A DNA stretch of 64,000 nt from Bacteroidota bacterium. GTDB taxonomy: Bacteria; Bacteroidota; Bacteroidia; B-17B0; Aurantibacillaceae. Positions 1 to 8,303 of this stretch are shown here, piece by piece. The notes under the pieces were generated by a model that made no database searches, had not been told where the DNA came from, and saw only the letters and a program-made list of their open reading frames with translations. The position numbers and the translations under genes are program-made. Position 1 is the first letter of the stretch; each line of letters starts with the position of its first letter. The DNA lies in the NCBI GenBank assembly GCA_947450025.1, contig CANFTW010000003.1:62001-126000 (forward strand). The letters are read 5' to 3'.

Positions 1-336
1 TTAGACAAGTGCCCAATTAGAACTGTATTAGATCGCTTTGGAGATAAATGGTCTATTTTAGTCATTATGATTTTATCAGGGAAAGGCAAATTACGTTTTA
101 ATGAAATTAATAAGCTCATGCCTGATGTGTCGCAAAAAATGTTAACCGTTACCTTAAGAACTTTAGAGGCAGATGGTTTGGTGTCTAGAGAAATATTTCC
201 AGAAATTCCTCCTCGTGTTGAATATGAATTAACTCATATGGGAGAAACTCTAGTGCCGCATATTAAAGGGTTAGCATCATGGGCAAATGAGCACTTAGTT
301 GCTATCAAAAAATCTCGCAAAAAATTTGCAGCCTAA
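1..336 (+). CDS. HxlR-family winged-helix transcriptional regulator (5'-truncated)
   Basis: The reading frame is open from base 1, so the start codon lies outside the window; 111 codons are visible. The first residues (LDKCPIRTVLDRFGDKWS) match the opening of HxlR winged-helix regulators, which normally carry a conserved Cys just before the first helix (seen here as the C of DKCP). The wing region (LEADGLVSREIFPEIPPRVEY) and the ELTHMGETLVPHI segment are typical of the family. HxlR proteins usually bind DNA as dimers and respond to redox or electrophile stress. The effector and target genes cannot be told here. The stop codon overlaps the stop of the convergent SRPBCC gene by three bases. Confidence 0.93.
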   Translation, partial: LDKCPIRTVLDRFGDKWSILVIMILSGKGKLRFNEINKLMPDVSQKMLTVTLRTLEADGLVSREIFPEIPPRVEYELTHMGETLVPHIKGLASWANEHLVAIKKSRKKFAA

Positions 337-800
337 TGATTAGGAAACTGTTTTTCTAAAATCTTTGTTCTGTATTCAAAAATGTACTCAATACGTTTTC
401 TTACAAAGAGTTTATGTGCAATAGCCCCCAATATACCAAAAGGGAGAACGTAATTGACTTCGTCACACATTTCAACGCCTGTTTCCGTTTTTTTAAATGA
501 ATGTCTATGATGCCATAATTTATAAGGACCAAAGCGTTGCTCATCAATAAAATAGTCTCCTTCTTTAACATGTGTAATTTCTGTCATCCATTTCACTGGA
601 ATACCTAGCATAGGTTTAATAATATATGTGATAATTTGTCCTGCATACATCTTTTCTCCATCCTGCTTGTCTGAGGTAATCATAAATCCCATATCGGGTG
701 GTGTTATTTTTGGCAAGTTGTTTGGCGATGAGAAAAAATTCCAAGCGTCTTCTAATGAAATTGGTAAATGTTGTGTGCTCTTAATGCTATAGAAGTTCAT
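333..800 (-). CDS. SRPBCC (START-like) family protein
   Basis: A 155-residue cytosolic protein with no signal peptide. The N-terminal STQHLPISLEDAWNFFSSP segment followed by LPKITPPDMGF is characteristic of small SRPBCC/polyketide-cyclase-like proteins, in which a beta-grip around a long C-terminal helix encloses a hydrophobic ligand pocket. Later segments (DEVNYVLPFGILG and the Arg/Lys-rich C-terminal helix) fit the same fold. The ligand is unknown. The gene is convergent with the HxlR gene and its TAG stop shares bases with that gene's TAA. ATG start at base 800; the divergent Nudix gene begins just beyond it. The family call is firm, the function is not. Confidence 0.8.
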   Translation of the reverse strand: MNFYSIKSTQHLPISLEDAWNFFSSPNNLPKITPPDMGFMITSDKQDGEKMYAGQIITYIIKPMLGIPVKWMTEITHVKEGDYFIDEQRFGPYKLWHHRHSFKKTETGVEMCDEVNYVLPFGILGAIAHKLFVRKRIEYIFEYRTKILEKQFPNH

Positions 801-807
801 AATGTTA

Positions 808-815
808 TATCTTTG
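808..815 (+). promoter_or_regulatory. Bacteroidota -7 promoter box (TAnnTTTG) of the Nudix gene
   Basis: TATCTTTG matches the Bacteroidota primary-sigma -7 consensus TAnnTTTG. It lies 25 bp before the ATG at 841 and downstream of the earlier in-frame ATG at 802, so transcription starting about 7 bp beyond the box would exclude the upstream ATG. No clear -33 element was found. Confidence 0.6.
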
Positions 816-840
816 CTATAAAGACAATCAATTGCCCTCA

Positions 841-1476
841 ATGTTTCAGCTATTCATTAATAAATTAAAAAACAATTTACAAAAGCCGCTCCCTGGCGTA
901 ACCGCACAGTTTGAAATGGCACATGTGAAACGTGAAAAAATATTAGCAAATTCAAATGAATCTGAGCATTACAGGCCAAGTGCTGTTTTAATATTGTTAT
1001 TTCCAAATGAACAACAACAAACCTCCGTATTGCTAATTGAACGCATGACTTATAATGGCCATCATAGCGGTCAAATTGCTTTTCCTGGAGGCAAAGCCGA
1101 GCCTGATGATGTTGATTTAGAAGCCACAGCTTTAAGAGAATTTTTTGAAGAAACTGGAGCCGATATAACTCCATTAGTAATTGGCCAATTAACTCCAGTT
1201 TATATTCCTGTGAGCAAATTTATGGTACAACCATTTGTATCCTATGTTGAACAAAAACCAAATTTTTCGGTAAGTGCCTGTGAAGTTCGCGACATCATTG
1301 AATGGGAAATTAATGACTTGCTAAATCCACAAACGATAAAAGAAACGACTATTGAGCCCACGCCAGGTTACAAATTAACAACTCCATATTTTGATGTGCA
1401 TGGAAAGGTGCTTTGGGGGGCTACAGCCATGATGCTAAATGAATTAAAGCATGTTTTAATAACAACCCATCCATAA
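841..1476 (+). CDS. Nudix hydrolase, CoA diphosphatase-like
   Basis: A 211-residue protein if read from ATG 841. The Nudix box runs from about residue 83 to 106 (GGKAE ... REFFEETG), with the metal-binding Glu residues in REFFEE. It is preceded by LLIERMTYNGHHSGQIAFPGG, which resembles the extra motif of the NudL/PCD1 coenzyme A diphosphatase branch (LLTxR...GxxxFPGG). CoA is therefore the likely substrate, hydrolysed to 3',5'-ADP and 4'-phosphopantetheine, but other nucleoside diphosphate derivatives are possible. ATG 841 is preferred over the in-frame ATG at 802 because a promoter box lies between them. A shared hairpin terminator follows. Confidence 0.88.
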   Translation: MFQLFINKLKNNLQKPLPGVTAQFEMAHVKREKILANSNESEHYRPSAVLILLFPNEQQQTSVLLIERMTYNGHHSGQIAFPGGKAEPDDVDLEATALREFFEETGADITPLVIGQLTPVYIPVSKFMVQPFVSYVEQKPNFSVSACEVRDIIEWEINDLLNPQTIKETTIEPTPGYKLTTPYFDVHGKVLWGATAMMLNELKHVLITTHP

Positions 1477-1480
1477 ATAA

Positions 1481-1508
1481 AAAAGCCTTCTAGTTTAGAA
1501 GGCTTTTT
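1481..1508. terminator. Bidirectional rho-independent terminator
   Basis: A perfect 12-bp stem (AAAAGCCTTCTA paired with TAGAAGGCTTTT) closes a GTT loop, with A and T tracts on the two sides. It sits between the convergent Nudix and peptide-binding-protein genes and can serve both. Confidence 0.9.
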
Positions 1509-1527
1509 AGAATAGATTGTATTCTTA

Positions 1528-3285
1528 TTATTTTTTAGGCATTTTATCCTTAGGTACTAAATACACCACCGATAAATCCATGTAATTCATAGCGTTTTCA
1601 GGGAAATTTCGAACGTTTAATTGTTCTAGACGGAAATTTTCATCATAAAAAACAGGCATAATAGGTGCTTCATCTAAAACAATTTGCTCTGCTCTAGATA
1701 ATAAAGCATATCGCTTAGCCTTATCAGCTTCAACAAAAGATGCTGCAAATAAAGAATCAAACTGTGCATTTTGAAAACGAGAATAGTTTACAAACGACTT
1801 GTCTGTTGTGTTTTTAGGAACATGTTTTCCGTAAAAAACAGTTAAAAATGTTTCTGGATCTGGATAATCTGCTACCCATGCAAATCGGAAAAAATCTGAT
1901 TTTCCTGAAGACACATTTTCAATATGCTCTGCAAATGGCACTATGTTAATATCAATATCTACATTTAAATTTTCCTTTAACATCTTCTGAATAACTTCAG
2001 CAACTAAAATATTATTTCCACCACCACTATTAATCTCTAAGGTTACTTTAGGAAATCCTTTTCCATCAGGGTAGCCAGCTTTTTTCAAATATTCCTTAGC
2101 CTTTGCCACATCAAGTGTATATCCTTTTAATCCTTTAAAATTATAACCATCTTTTTCAAACTCTTCAATATATGGAACCATACCATAATCAGCTGCAGTG
2201 CCTTCTCCTTGAATCGTAAAATCTGCAATTTTATGTCTGTCGATTGCAAAGTTAAATGCTAAACGAACCTCCTTTTTATTAAACGCTGCACTTGTTGTAT
2301 TAAAGCCTAGGTAATTGGTATTAAAGGCAGGTGAATTTAAAATTTGAAATTCGGTTTTGCGTTCTTTAGCATGTTCTAAATCTCCCATAACATCATGAAA
2401 AACCTCAACTGGTAACCGGTAAACCATGTCTAAATTTCCAGATTTGAATTCTAAAATCTCTGCTTTCTTCTCGCGAATAAACGTATATTTTAATCCATCT
2501 AAATAAGGTAATTTATTTCCGTCTTTATCATACCCATAATAATCTGGATTCTTTTTCATTATCAGCACTTCTCCTTCTTTTATCGTTTCTAAAAGGAAAG
2601 GTCCTGTTCCAACTGGATGAACTCGCATATCAATAGCATACTTATCGACAGCCTCTTTTGGATAAATCCAACAACCTGGCATTGCCAAAATATTTAAGAA
2701 TCCTGCGAATGGCGACTTTAATGAAATAATTAAAGTTGTATCATTTATAACTTTTACGCCTGATACTCCTAATTTTTTTCCTGTTTTAGAAGCTTCAAAA
2801 GATTCATTAGCTCCAACAACACGGTCTTTAAACGTAACATCATATTGAGCATTACTAGGATCAGCGGTACATAATCTATCAAAACAGTACTTAATATCAT
2901 TGGCTGTTAACATTCTGCCTTTGCCATCAGGGAAGCATGCATCTGGATGAAACATCACTCCTTGACGAATATGAAATGTCCATTCTGTTTGATTCTGATT
3001 ACTTTCCCAAGTGCGGGCTATAGCTGAAATGGATGATAAATCATTTTGGTCAAACTTCACTAAGCCCTCAAATAATTGAGTTCCAATGTGAAATCCTACA
3101 ATTTCATTAACAGAAATTGGATTTAAACTTTTAAATGTTTCTACTTCATTCATGCGCATCACTCCGCCCATGAATACTCCGCCTTTTCCCTCTGCACCAT
3201 TGTGGTTATCTTTACTGTCGTCTGAACATGACGTTAAGCCAAGTGACAATACACCCGCTAATAGTGGAATAAATAGTTTTTTCAT
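1528..3285 (-). CDS. Peptide ABC transporter substrate-binding lipoprotein (SBP family 5)
   Basis: Read from ATG 3285, the protein has 585 residues and opens with a lipoprotein signal (MKKLFIPLLAGVLSLGLTSC, lipid-carrying Cys at 20). The body has the layout of DppA/OppA-type family 5 proteins: LVKFDQNDLSS near the N-terminus, the TEWTFHIRQGVMFHPDA strand pair, the GTGPF turn, then FAIDRHKIADF and a late DYPDPETF segment. It should bind di- or oligopeptides at the membrane. No permease or ATPase gene lies next to it, so its transport partner is elsewhere or it works otherwise. Neighbours are the convergent Nudix gene and a co-oriented exonuclease gene. Confidence 0.9.
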   Translation of the reverse strand: MKKLFIPLLAGVLSLGLTSCSDDSKDNHNGAEGKGGVFMGGVMRMNEVETFKSLNPISVNEIVGFHIGTQLFEGLVKFDQNDLSSISAIARTWESNQNQTEWTFHIRQGVMFHPDACFPDGKGRMLTANDIKYCFDRLCTADPSNAQYDVTFKDRVVGANESFEASKTGKKLGVSGVKVINDTTLIISLKSPFAGFLNILAMPGCWIYPKEAVDKYAIDMRVHPVGTGPFLLETIKEGEVLIMKKNPDYYGYDKDGNKLPYLDGLKYTFIREKKAEILEFKSGNLDMVYRLPVEVFHDVMGDLEHAKERKTEFQILNSPAFNTNYLGFNTTSAAFNKKEVRLAFNFAIDRHKIADFTIQGEGTAADYGMVPYIEEFEKDGYNFKGLKGYTLDVAKAKEYLKKAGYPDGKGFPKVTLEINSGGGNNILVAEVIQKMLKENLNVDIDINIVPFAEHIENVSSGKSDFFRFAWVADYPDPETFLTVFYGKHVPKNTTDKSFVNYSRFQNAQFDSLFAASFVEADKAKRYALLSRAEQIVLDEAPIMPVFYDENFRLEQLNVRNFPENAMNYMDLSVVYLVPKDKMPKK

Positions 3286-3359
3286 ACCAAGTACATAAGT
3301 TTTAGTAATCACAAATATAGCCTAAAAAACTAAAAAAGCTAAAAAATTGACTAAAAATG

Positions 3360-4124
3360 TTAAAATTCGATTTCCAATAAAACCGGGCAATGGTCGCTAT
3401 GCATAGCATCTGGTAAAATAACTGAACGTTGTAATTTTTCTTCAAGATGATTTGCTACTAAATTATAGTCAATTCGCCAACCTAAATTTTTACCTCGAGA
3501 TCCTGCTCGATAACTCCACCAGCTATATTGATGAGGCTCCTGATTAAAATATCTAAAAGAATCTGTAAATCCAGATTGAATAAACTGCTCCATCCACTCT
3601 CTTTCTTCAGGTAAAAAGCCAGAGGTGTTAGCATTGGATTTTGGATTATGGATATCTATAGGTTTGTGGCAGATATTATAATCGCCGCATAAAATTAAAT
3701 TAGGAAGTTTTGTTTTTAACTCATTAATGTACTGTTGAAAATCGGCCAACCACTGCATTTTAAATGCTTGTCTGTCATCTCCACTACTTCCACTTGGATG
3801 ATAAACGCTCATAACTGAACAATGTTCAAAATCTAATCGAATGATTCTTCCTTCAAAATCATATTTTTCGATACCGCAACCATATTCAACATGTTTAGGT
3901 TTAAGCTTAGAAAAAATAGCAACGCCACTATAACCCTTTTTTTGAGCAGAATACCAGTACAAATGGTATCCAAGTTCTTCAAACAACTTCACATCCACTT
4001 GGTCTGGAGTAGCTTTCGTTTCTTGAAAACATAGCACGTCTGGCTGAGCGGCTTTTACCCACTCCACTAATCCTTTATTCATTGCGGCACGAATACCGTT
4101 TACGTTATATGTAATAATTCTCAT
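3360..4124 (-). CDS. xth: Exodeoxyribonuclease III
   Basis: A 254-residue AP endonuclease/3'-exonuclease of the Xth family for base-excision repair. Visible active-site motifs: N7 in MRIITYNVNGIR, metal ligand E35 in QETKA, the catalytic D148 and N150 in CGDYN, the GWRIDY segment and the C-terminal SDHCPV with the general-base His. Length fits the family. The ATG at 4124 is the natural start because the MRIITYNVNG strand opens the fold. The gene lies 74 bp upstream of the peptide-binding lipoprotein gene in the same direction. No functional link between the two is apparent. Confidence 0.96.
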   Translation of the reverse strand: MRIITYNVNGIRAAMNKGLVEWVKAAQPDVLCFQETKATPDQVDVKLFEELGYHLYWYSAQKKGYSGVAIFSKLKPKHVEYGCGIEKYDFEGRIIRLDFEHCSVMSVYHPSGSSGDDRQAFKMQWLADFQQYINELKTKLPNLILCGDYNICHKPIDIHNPKSNANTSGFLPEEREWMEQFIQSGFTDSFRYFNQEPHQYSWWSYRAGSRGKNLGWRIDYNLVANHLEEKLQRSVILPDAMHSDHCPVLLEIEF

Positions 4125-4181
4125 GTAAATACTATTTATGGTTTAAAAATACAATTTCTATATTTATAAACCGTTATTAGC

Positions 4182-7100
4182 ATGGTGAGTTTTAGGTTTA
4201 TTTTAATAGTGTTTCTGTTGTGTGGATGTTTTATTCAGGCAAAATCCCAAACGAACCTAAAACAAAAATATTATTTTGTAAAATCTGATACGCTTTATTT
4301 AGATTCTTTAAGTTTAATTCCTGGTACTGTAAAAATTTTCATCAAAGGCGAGTTAATCGATTCTTCCAATTTCAAAATAAATTATCCTCTTAAAGCAATT
4401 ATCTTTAAAACTAAGCCCTCCGATCCAGTCGCTGTTTCCTATAAAACATTTCCGTATAATTTCGAAAAGCCGTATTATCATCAAAGTACATCCCAACTTA
4501 CAAAAGATTTATCGTTACCTGCCAATCCTATGACTTTAGCGTTTGCAGGTTCAGTTCATGCAAATGAAGGTTTTGTCTCAGATGGGTTAAATAAAAATGG
4601 AAGTATCAGCAGAGGTATCAGTTTTGGTAACAACCAAGATGTTGTGGTGAACTCTAGTTTAAATTTACAAGTAAGTGGTAAACTAACTCAAGAAGTTGAT
4701 TTATTATTAGCCGCCACAGATGATAACATTCCTTTTCAAGCAGATGGGACTACTGCTCAGCTTCAAGAGTTTGATAAAGTGTTTGTTCAACTATCTAATA
4801 AGAGTACCAAATTAATTGTGGGCGACTTTCAGTTACAAAGACCTAATAGTTATTTTATGAATTTTTACAAACGAGCTCAAGGTGCCTACCTAGCCAATAA
4901 CCATAATGATACGATTAACAAAAAACCCGTTGTTTTTAAAACTCAGATTAGCGGCGCGGTGAGTAAAGGTAAATTTGCTCGAAATGTCATTCAAGGAGTT
5001 GAAAATAATCAAGGTCCTTATCGATTAAAGGGCGCTGATAATGAACAATTTATTATAGTATTATCAGGAACGGAAAGAATATATATAGATGGTCGTTTAT
5101 TACAAAGAGGTCAAGAAAATGATTATATCATTGATTATAATACCTCCGAATTAACATTTACTGCCAAACAAATCATCACAAAAGACAAACGGATTATTGC
5201 TGAATTTCAATATGCCGAAAGGAATTATGCAAGATCACTTTACTTTTTTGGGGAAGAAATAGAAACTGATAAATTAAAAGTGCGCTTTAATTTTTTTGGA
5301 GAGCAAGACAATAAAAATAAAACACTACAACAAAATTTAACAGAAGCTCAAAAACTAACCATGTATCAAGTGGGTGATACATTGGGCAAAGCAGTAACAA
5401 GCGGAGCAGAGCTCGCTGTTTTTAATACAACCGATGTTTTTTATTGGAAAAAAGACACAACGGTAGCGTCTGCTTTATATCCTGGGATATACGTATACTC
5501 TACCAATGCCGATAGTGCTAAATACAGAGTTAAATATAGTTATGTAGGTGAAAATAATGGTTTTTATATTCAAGTGTCAACCACTGCAAACGGTAAAGTA
5601 TATAAATGGGTGGCGCCCATAGGAGGAATTTTACAAGGTAATTATGAACCCATTATTCCTTTAGTCACTCCTAAGAAAAAACAAATGTTTACAACTGGAG
5701 TGAATTATCAATTTAATAAGAATCATCTAGTAGATCTTGAAGGAGTATATACAAAAAACGATATCAATACCTTTAGTAAATTTAATTCAAATAATGATGA
5801 TGGATATGGCATTAAAATAAATAGCAATAACCAAACCGTTATTAAAAAAGACACCTCTAAAAAAGAATCTCTAAATGCTATTTACAATTTAGGTTACGAA
5901 TATATTCAACAATACTTTAATCCAATTGAGCGTTACCGATCGATAGAATTTGAAAGAGATTGGAATAGACCAATTAATGCACCGATAAACACCGACCAAC
6001 ATGTTGGATTTGCACAAGTAGGGCTTCAAAAAAACAATAAATTAAAACTATTATACGGTATCAATTTTTTTGATGAAGGTGTTTTTTATAAAGGATTAAA
6101 ACATAGTATTAACAGTGGCTATAACACAAAAACAAATAGTATAAATTATTATGGCTCCTATTTAACTAGTAACTATAATTCTCAACTAAGTAATTTTTAT
6201 AGGCATAAGGCATCTTTCTCACAAAATCTATGGAAATTACGGTTGAATTATTTGGATGAATTTGAACAAAATCTTTTTAGAAAAAACACCTCGGATAGTT
6301 TATTGCCTAGAAGTTATCAATTTTGGGAATGGGAAACCAATATCACCAATAAAGACACTAGCGGAAATTTGTATAAAGTGTTTTATAGAGAGCGAAGAGA
6401 CAGGCAAGCCTATAGTTCTATTCTTAAAGATTCAACCTTTGCACAAAATATCGGATTTAGCGCTAATGTTAATAGTGTTCGCAATCATCCTTTTTCTGTC
6501 ATATTTACGTATCGTGAACTTCATTTAAAACATGCAAATCCCTTATTTATAAAACCAGACAATACCTTGTTGAGTCGTTTAGAATATTCTCCTCGTCTGA
6601 TTAAAGGATTTATCACATCCAGTATTTTTTATGAAACTGGGTATGGGCTAGAAAACAAAAAGGAATATTATTATTTATTAGTGGCTGCTGGGCAAGGCAC
6701 TTATGCATGGAAAGACTACAATGGCAATGGCATTAAAGAACTTGATGAATTTGAAATTGCTCAATTCTCAGATCAAGCTCTATACATCAAAGTTTATACC
6801 CCAACGAATCAATATGTAAAAGTACTACATGATCAGTTTAGTTTTTCTTTAAACCTTCGTCCATCGGCATTTTTAAAAGACAGTGCCAGTAAAGCCATGA
6901 AATTTATAAGCCGATTTGCCTCGCAATCAGTTTATCGTATTGATAAGAAATCAAATGACAATGGTCAATTATTTTCCTTTAATCCAGCCGAAGTGAATTT
7001 AAAAGATCCTTTATTAACGGCCTTAAATTACTCCTTCCGACAAAGCTTATTTTTTAATCAAAGCGCTGCTGTGTTTGGCACAGACTATACCTACCAAGAT

Positions 7101-7676
7101 AACCTAAGCAAACAACTATTAACTAACGGTTTTGAAACAAGGGGTAATACCACTCATGAATGGCGTTGGAGATGGAATGTAACAAGGGCTTGGAGTATCA
7201 ATAGTGCTAATATTTATGGCATGAAATCAAACGAGTCAGGATTTTTAATTAATCGTAATTATAAAATTGAATCTTATGATCTCGAACAAAAATTAAGCTA
7301 TCAGCCAAACACCGCTTTTAGATTAAGTGTTTTATACAAGCATAATAAAAAACAAAACATTCTCAAAGAAGGATTTCAAAAAGCAGAATTAAATGATATA
7401 GGAATAGAATTTAAATTTAATCAAGTAGAAAAGGGAAGTTTTACCGGAAAAGCTGATTTTATAACAATTACTTACAATGATGCACAAAATCAAAACACTC
7501 CAGTGGCCTATGAAATGTTAAATGCTCTAAAAACAGGGTATAATTATACTTGGGAATTAAGCTATCAGCGCAACTTATCAAACAACATTCAAGTAAGCAT
7601 CAATTATAATGGAAGAAAATCTCCAGATAATAAAATCGTCAATATAGGTGGTGCACAAGTAAGAGCATTTTTCTAA
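4182..7676 (+). CDS. Large outer-membrane protein of unknown function
   Basis: A 1164-residue exported protein with an N-terminal signal peptide ending near AKSQ. Residues 23-120 look like a small beta domain. There follows a stretch (GLNKNGSISRGISFGNNQ ... LQVSGKLTQEVDLLLAATDDN) that I associate with big Bacteroidota surface or outer-membrane proteins, then a plug-like module (GTERIYIDGRLLQRGQENDY). The remaining roughly 700 residues alternate aromatic and polar residues as in beta-barrels, and the chain ends in Phe (AQVRAFF), as many outer-membrane barrels do. I do not recognise a function. SprA-like translocon components share some of this texture, but I cannot show homology. The riboflavin synthase gene follows 40 bp later with its own promoter box. 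Confidence 0.75.
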   Translation: MVSFRFILIVFLLCGCFIQAKSQTNLKQKYYFVKSDTLYLDSLSLIPGTVKIFIKGELIDSSNFKINYPLKAIIFKTKPSDPVAVSYKTFPYNFEKPYYHQSTSQLTKDLSLPANPMTLAFAGSVHANEGFVSDGLNKNGSISRGISFGNNQDVVVNSSLNLQVSGKLTQEVDLLLAATDDNIPFQADGTTAQLQEFDKVFVQLSNKSTKLIVGDFQLQRPNSYFMNFYKRAQGAYLANNHNDTINKKPVVFKTQISGAVSKGKFARNVIQGVENNQGPYRLKGADNEQFIIVLSGTERIYIDGRLLQRGQENDYIIDYNTSELTFTAKQIITKDKRIIAEFQYAERNYARSLYFFGEEIETDKLKVRFNFFGEQDNKNKTLQQNLTEAQKLTMYQVGDTLGKAVTSGAELAVFNTTDVFYWKKDTTVASALYPGIYVYSTNADSAKYRVKYSYVGENNGFYIQVSTTANGKVYKWVAPIGGILQGNYEPIIPLVTPKKKQMFTTGVNYQFNKNHLVDLEGVYTKNDINTFSKFNSNNDDGYGIKINSNNQTVIKKDTSKKESLNAIYNLGYEYIQQYFNPIERYRSIEFERDWNRPINAPINTDQHVGFAQVGLQKNNKLKLLYGINFFDEGVFYKGLKHSINSGYNTKTNSINYYGSYLTSNYNSQLSNFYRHKASFSQNLWKLRLNYLDEFEQNLFRKNTSDSLLPRSYQFWEWETNITNKDTSGNLYKVFYRERRDRQAYSSILKDSTFAQNIGFSANVNSVRNHPFSVIFTYRELHLKHANPLFIKPDNTLLSRLEYSPRLIKGFITSSIFYETGYGLENKKEYYYLLVAAGQGTYAWKDYNGNGIKELDEFEIAQFSDQALYIKVYTPTNQYVKVLHDQFSFSLNLRPSAFLKDSASKAMKFISRFASQSVYRIDKKSNDNGQLFSFNPAEVNLKDPLLTALNYSFRQSLFFNQSAAVFGTDYTYQDNLSKQLLTNGFETRGNTTHEWRWRWNVTRAWSINSANIYGMKSNESGFLINRNYKIESYDLEQKLSYQPNTAFRLSVLYKHNKKQNILKEGFQKAELNDIGIEFKFNQVEKGSFTGKADFITITYNDAQNQNTPVAYEMLNALKTGYNYTWELSYQRNLSNNIQVSINYNGRKSPDNKIVNIGGAQVRAFF

Positions 7677-7704
7677 TTTCTTTTTGAGTACAGATAATAA
7701 AATT

Positions 7705-7712
7705 TACCTTTG
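7705..7712 (+). promoter_or_regulatory. -7 promoter box (TAnnTTTG) of riboflavin synthase
   Basis: TACCTTTG ends only 4 bp before the ATG at 7717. A start site about 7 bp downstream of the box would fall on or next to the ATG, predicting a leaderless or nearly leaderless mRNA. Confidence 0.5.
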
Positions 7713-7716
7713 CTAT

Positions 7717-8301
7717 ATGTTTACAGGAATTATAGAGGGTCTTTCAAAAGTGGAGGCCATAAAAAAAGAAAACACAAATGTTCATTTTACATTTAGCTGT
7801 TCATTTACACACGAATTAAAAATCGATCAAAGCGTTGCACACAATGGCGTTTGTTTAACGGTTATTCAGCTAAACGAAAATCAATATACGGTCACTGCTA
7901 TTGATGAAACCTTACAAAAAACCAATTTAGGAAATTTAAAAATTGGAGATTATGTCAATTTAGAACGTTGCATGCCTGCCAATGGACGTTTTGATGGACA
8001 CATTGTTCAAGGACACGTTGATCAAACTGGTATTGTATCTTCCATGACTGATAATCAAGGAAGCTGGACCTATACAATAAAATATAATCATCAATTTGGC
8101 AATGTTACCGTTGAAAAAGGTAGTATTACCATTAATGGAACCAGCTTAACAGTCGTTGACTCCAAAGAAGATTCTTTCTCTGTTTGCATCATTCCTTATA
8201 CTTTTGAAAACACTGTTTTTAAACATTTAAAAGTAAACGATGTTGTTAATTTAGAATTTGATATCGTTGGAAAATACGTGGCTCGATTATTAAACAAATA
8301 A
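7717..8301 (+). CDS. ribE: Riboflavin synthase (alpha subunit)
   Basis: A 194-residue enzyme that dismutates two 6,7-dimethyl-8-ribityllumazine molecules into riboflavin. It shows the two repeated lumazine-binding half-domains: MFTGIIEGLSKVE opening the first, with VAHNGVCLTV; and the second with GHIVQGHVDQTG and GSITINGTSLTV. ATG 7717 is chosen because MFTGIIEG is the invariant N-terminus; the in-frame TTG at 7684 would add eleven residues and lies upstream of the promoter box. nadB follows after 2 bp, so the two cofactor-biosynthesis genes are probably cotranscribed. Confidence 0.96.
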   Translation: MFTGIIEGLSKVEAIKKENTNVHFTFSCSFTHELKIDQSVAHNGVCLTVIQLNENQYTVTAIDETLQKTNLGNLKIGDYVNLERCMPANGRFDGHIVQGHVDQTGIVSSMTDNQGSWTYTIKYNHQFGNVTVEKGSITINGTSLTVVDSKEDSFSVCIIPYTFENTVFKHLKVNDVVNLEFDIVGKYVARLLNK

Positions 8302-8303
8302 CC

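Noticed and set aside
802-840. ATG at 802 as start of the Nudix gene
   Set aside because: A TAnnTTTG promoter box lies at 808-815, downstream of that ATG, and conserved sequence begins later.
857-1174. 105-codon open frame antisense to the Nudix gene
   Set aside because: The Nudix box on the other strand is unambiguous, and the antisense product has no motif.
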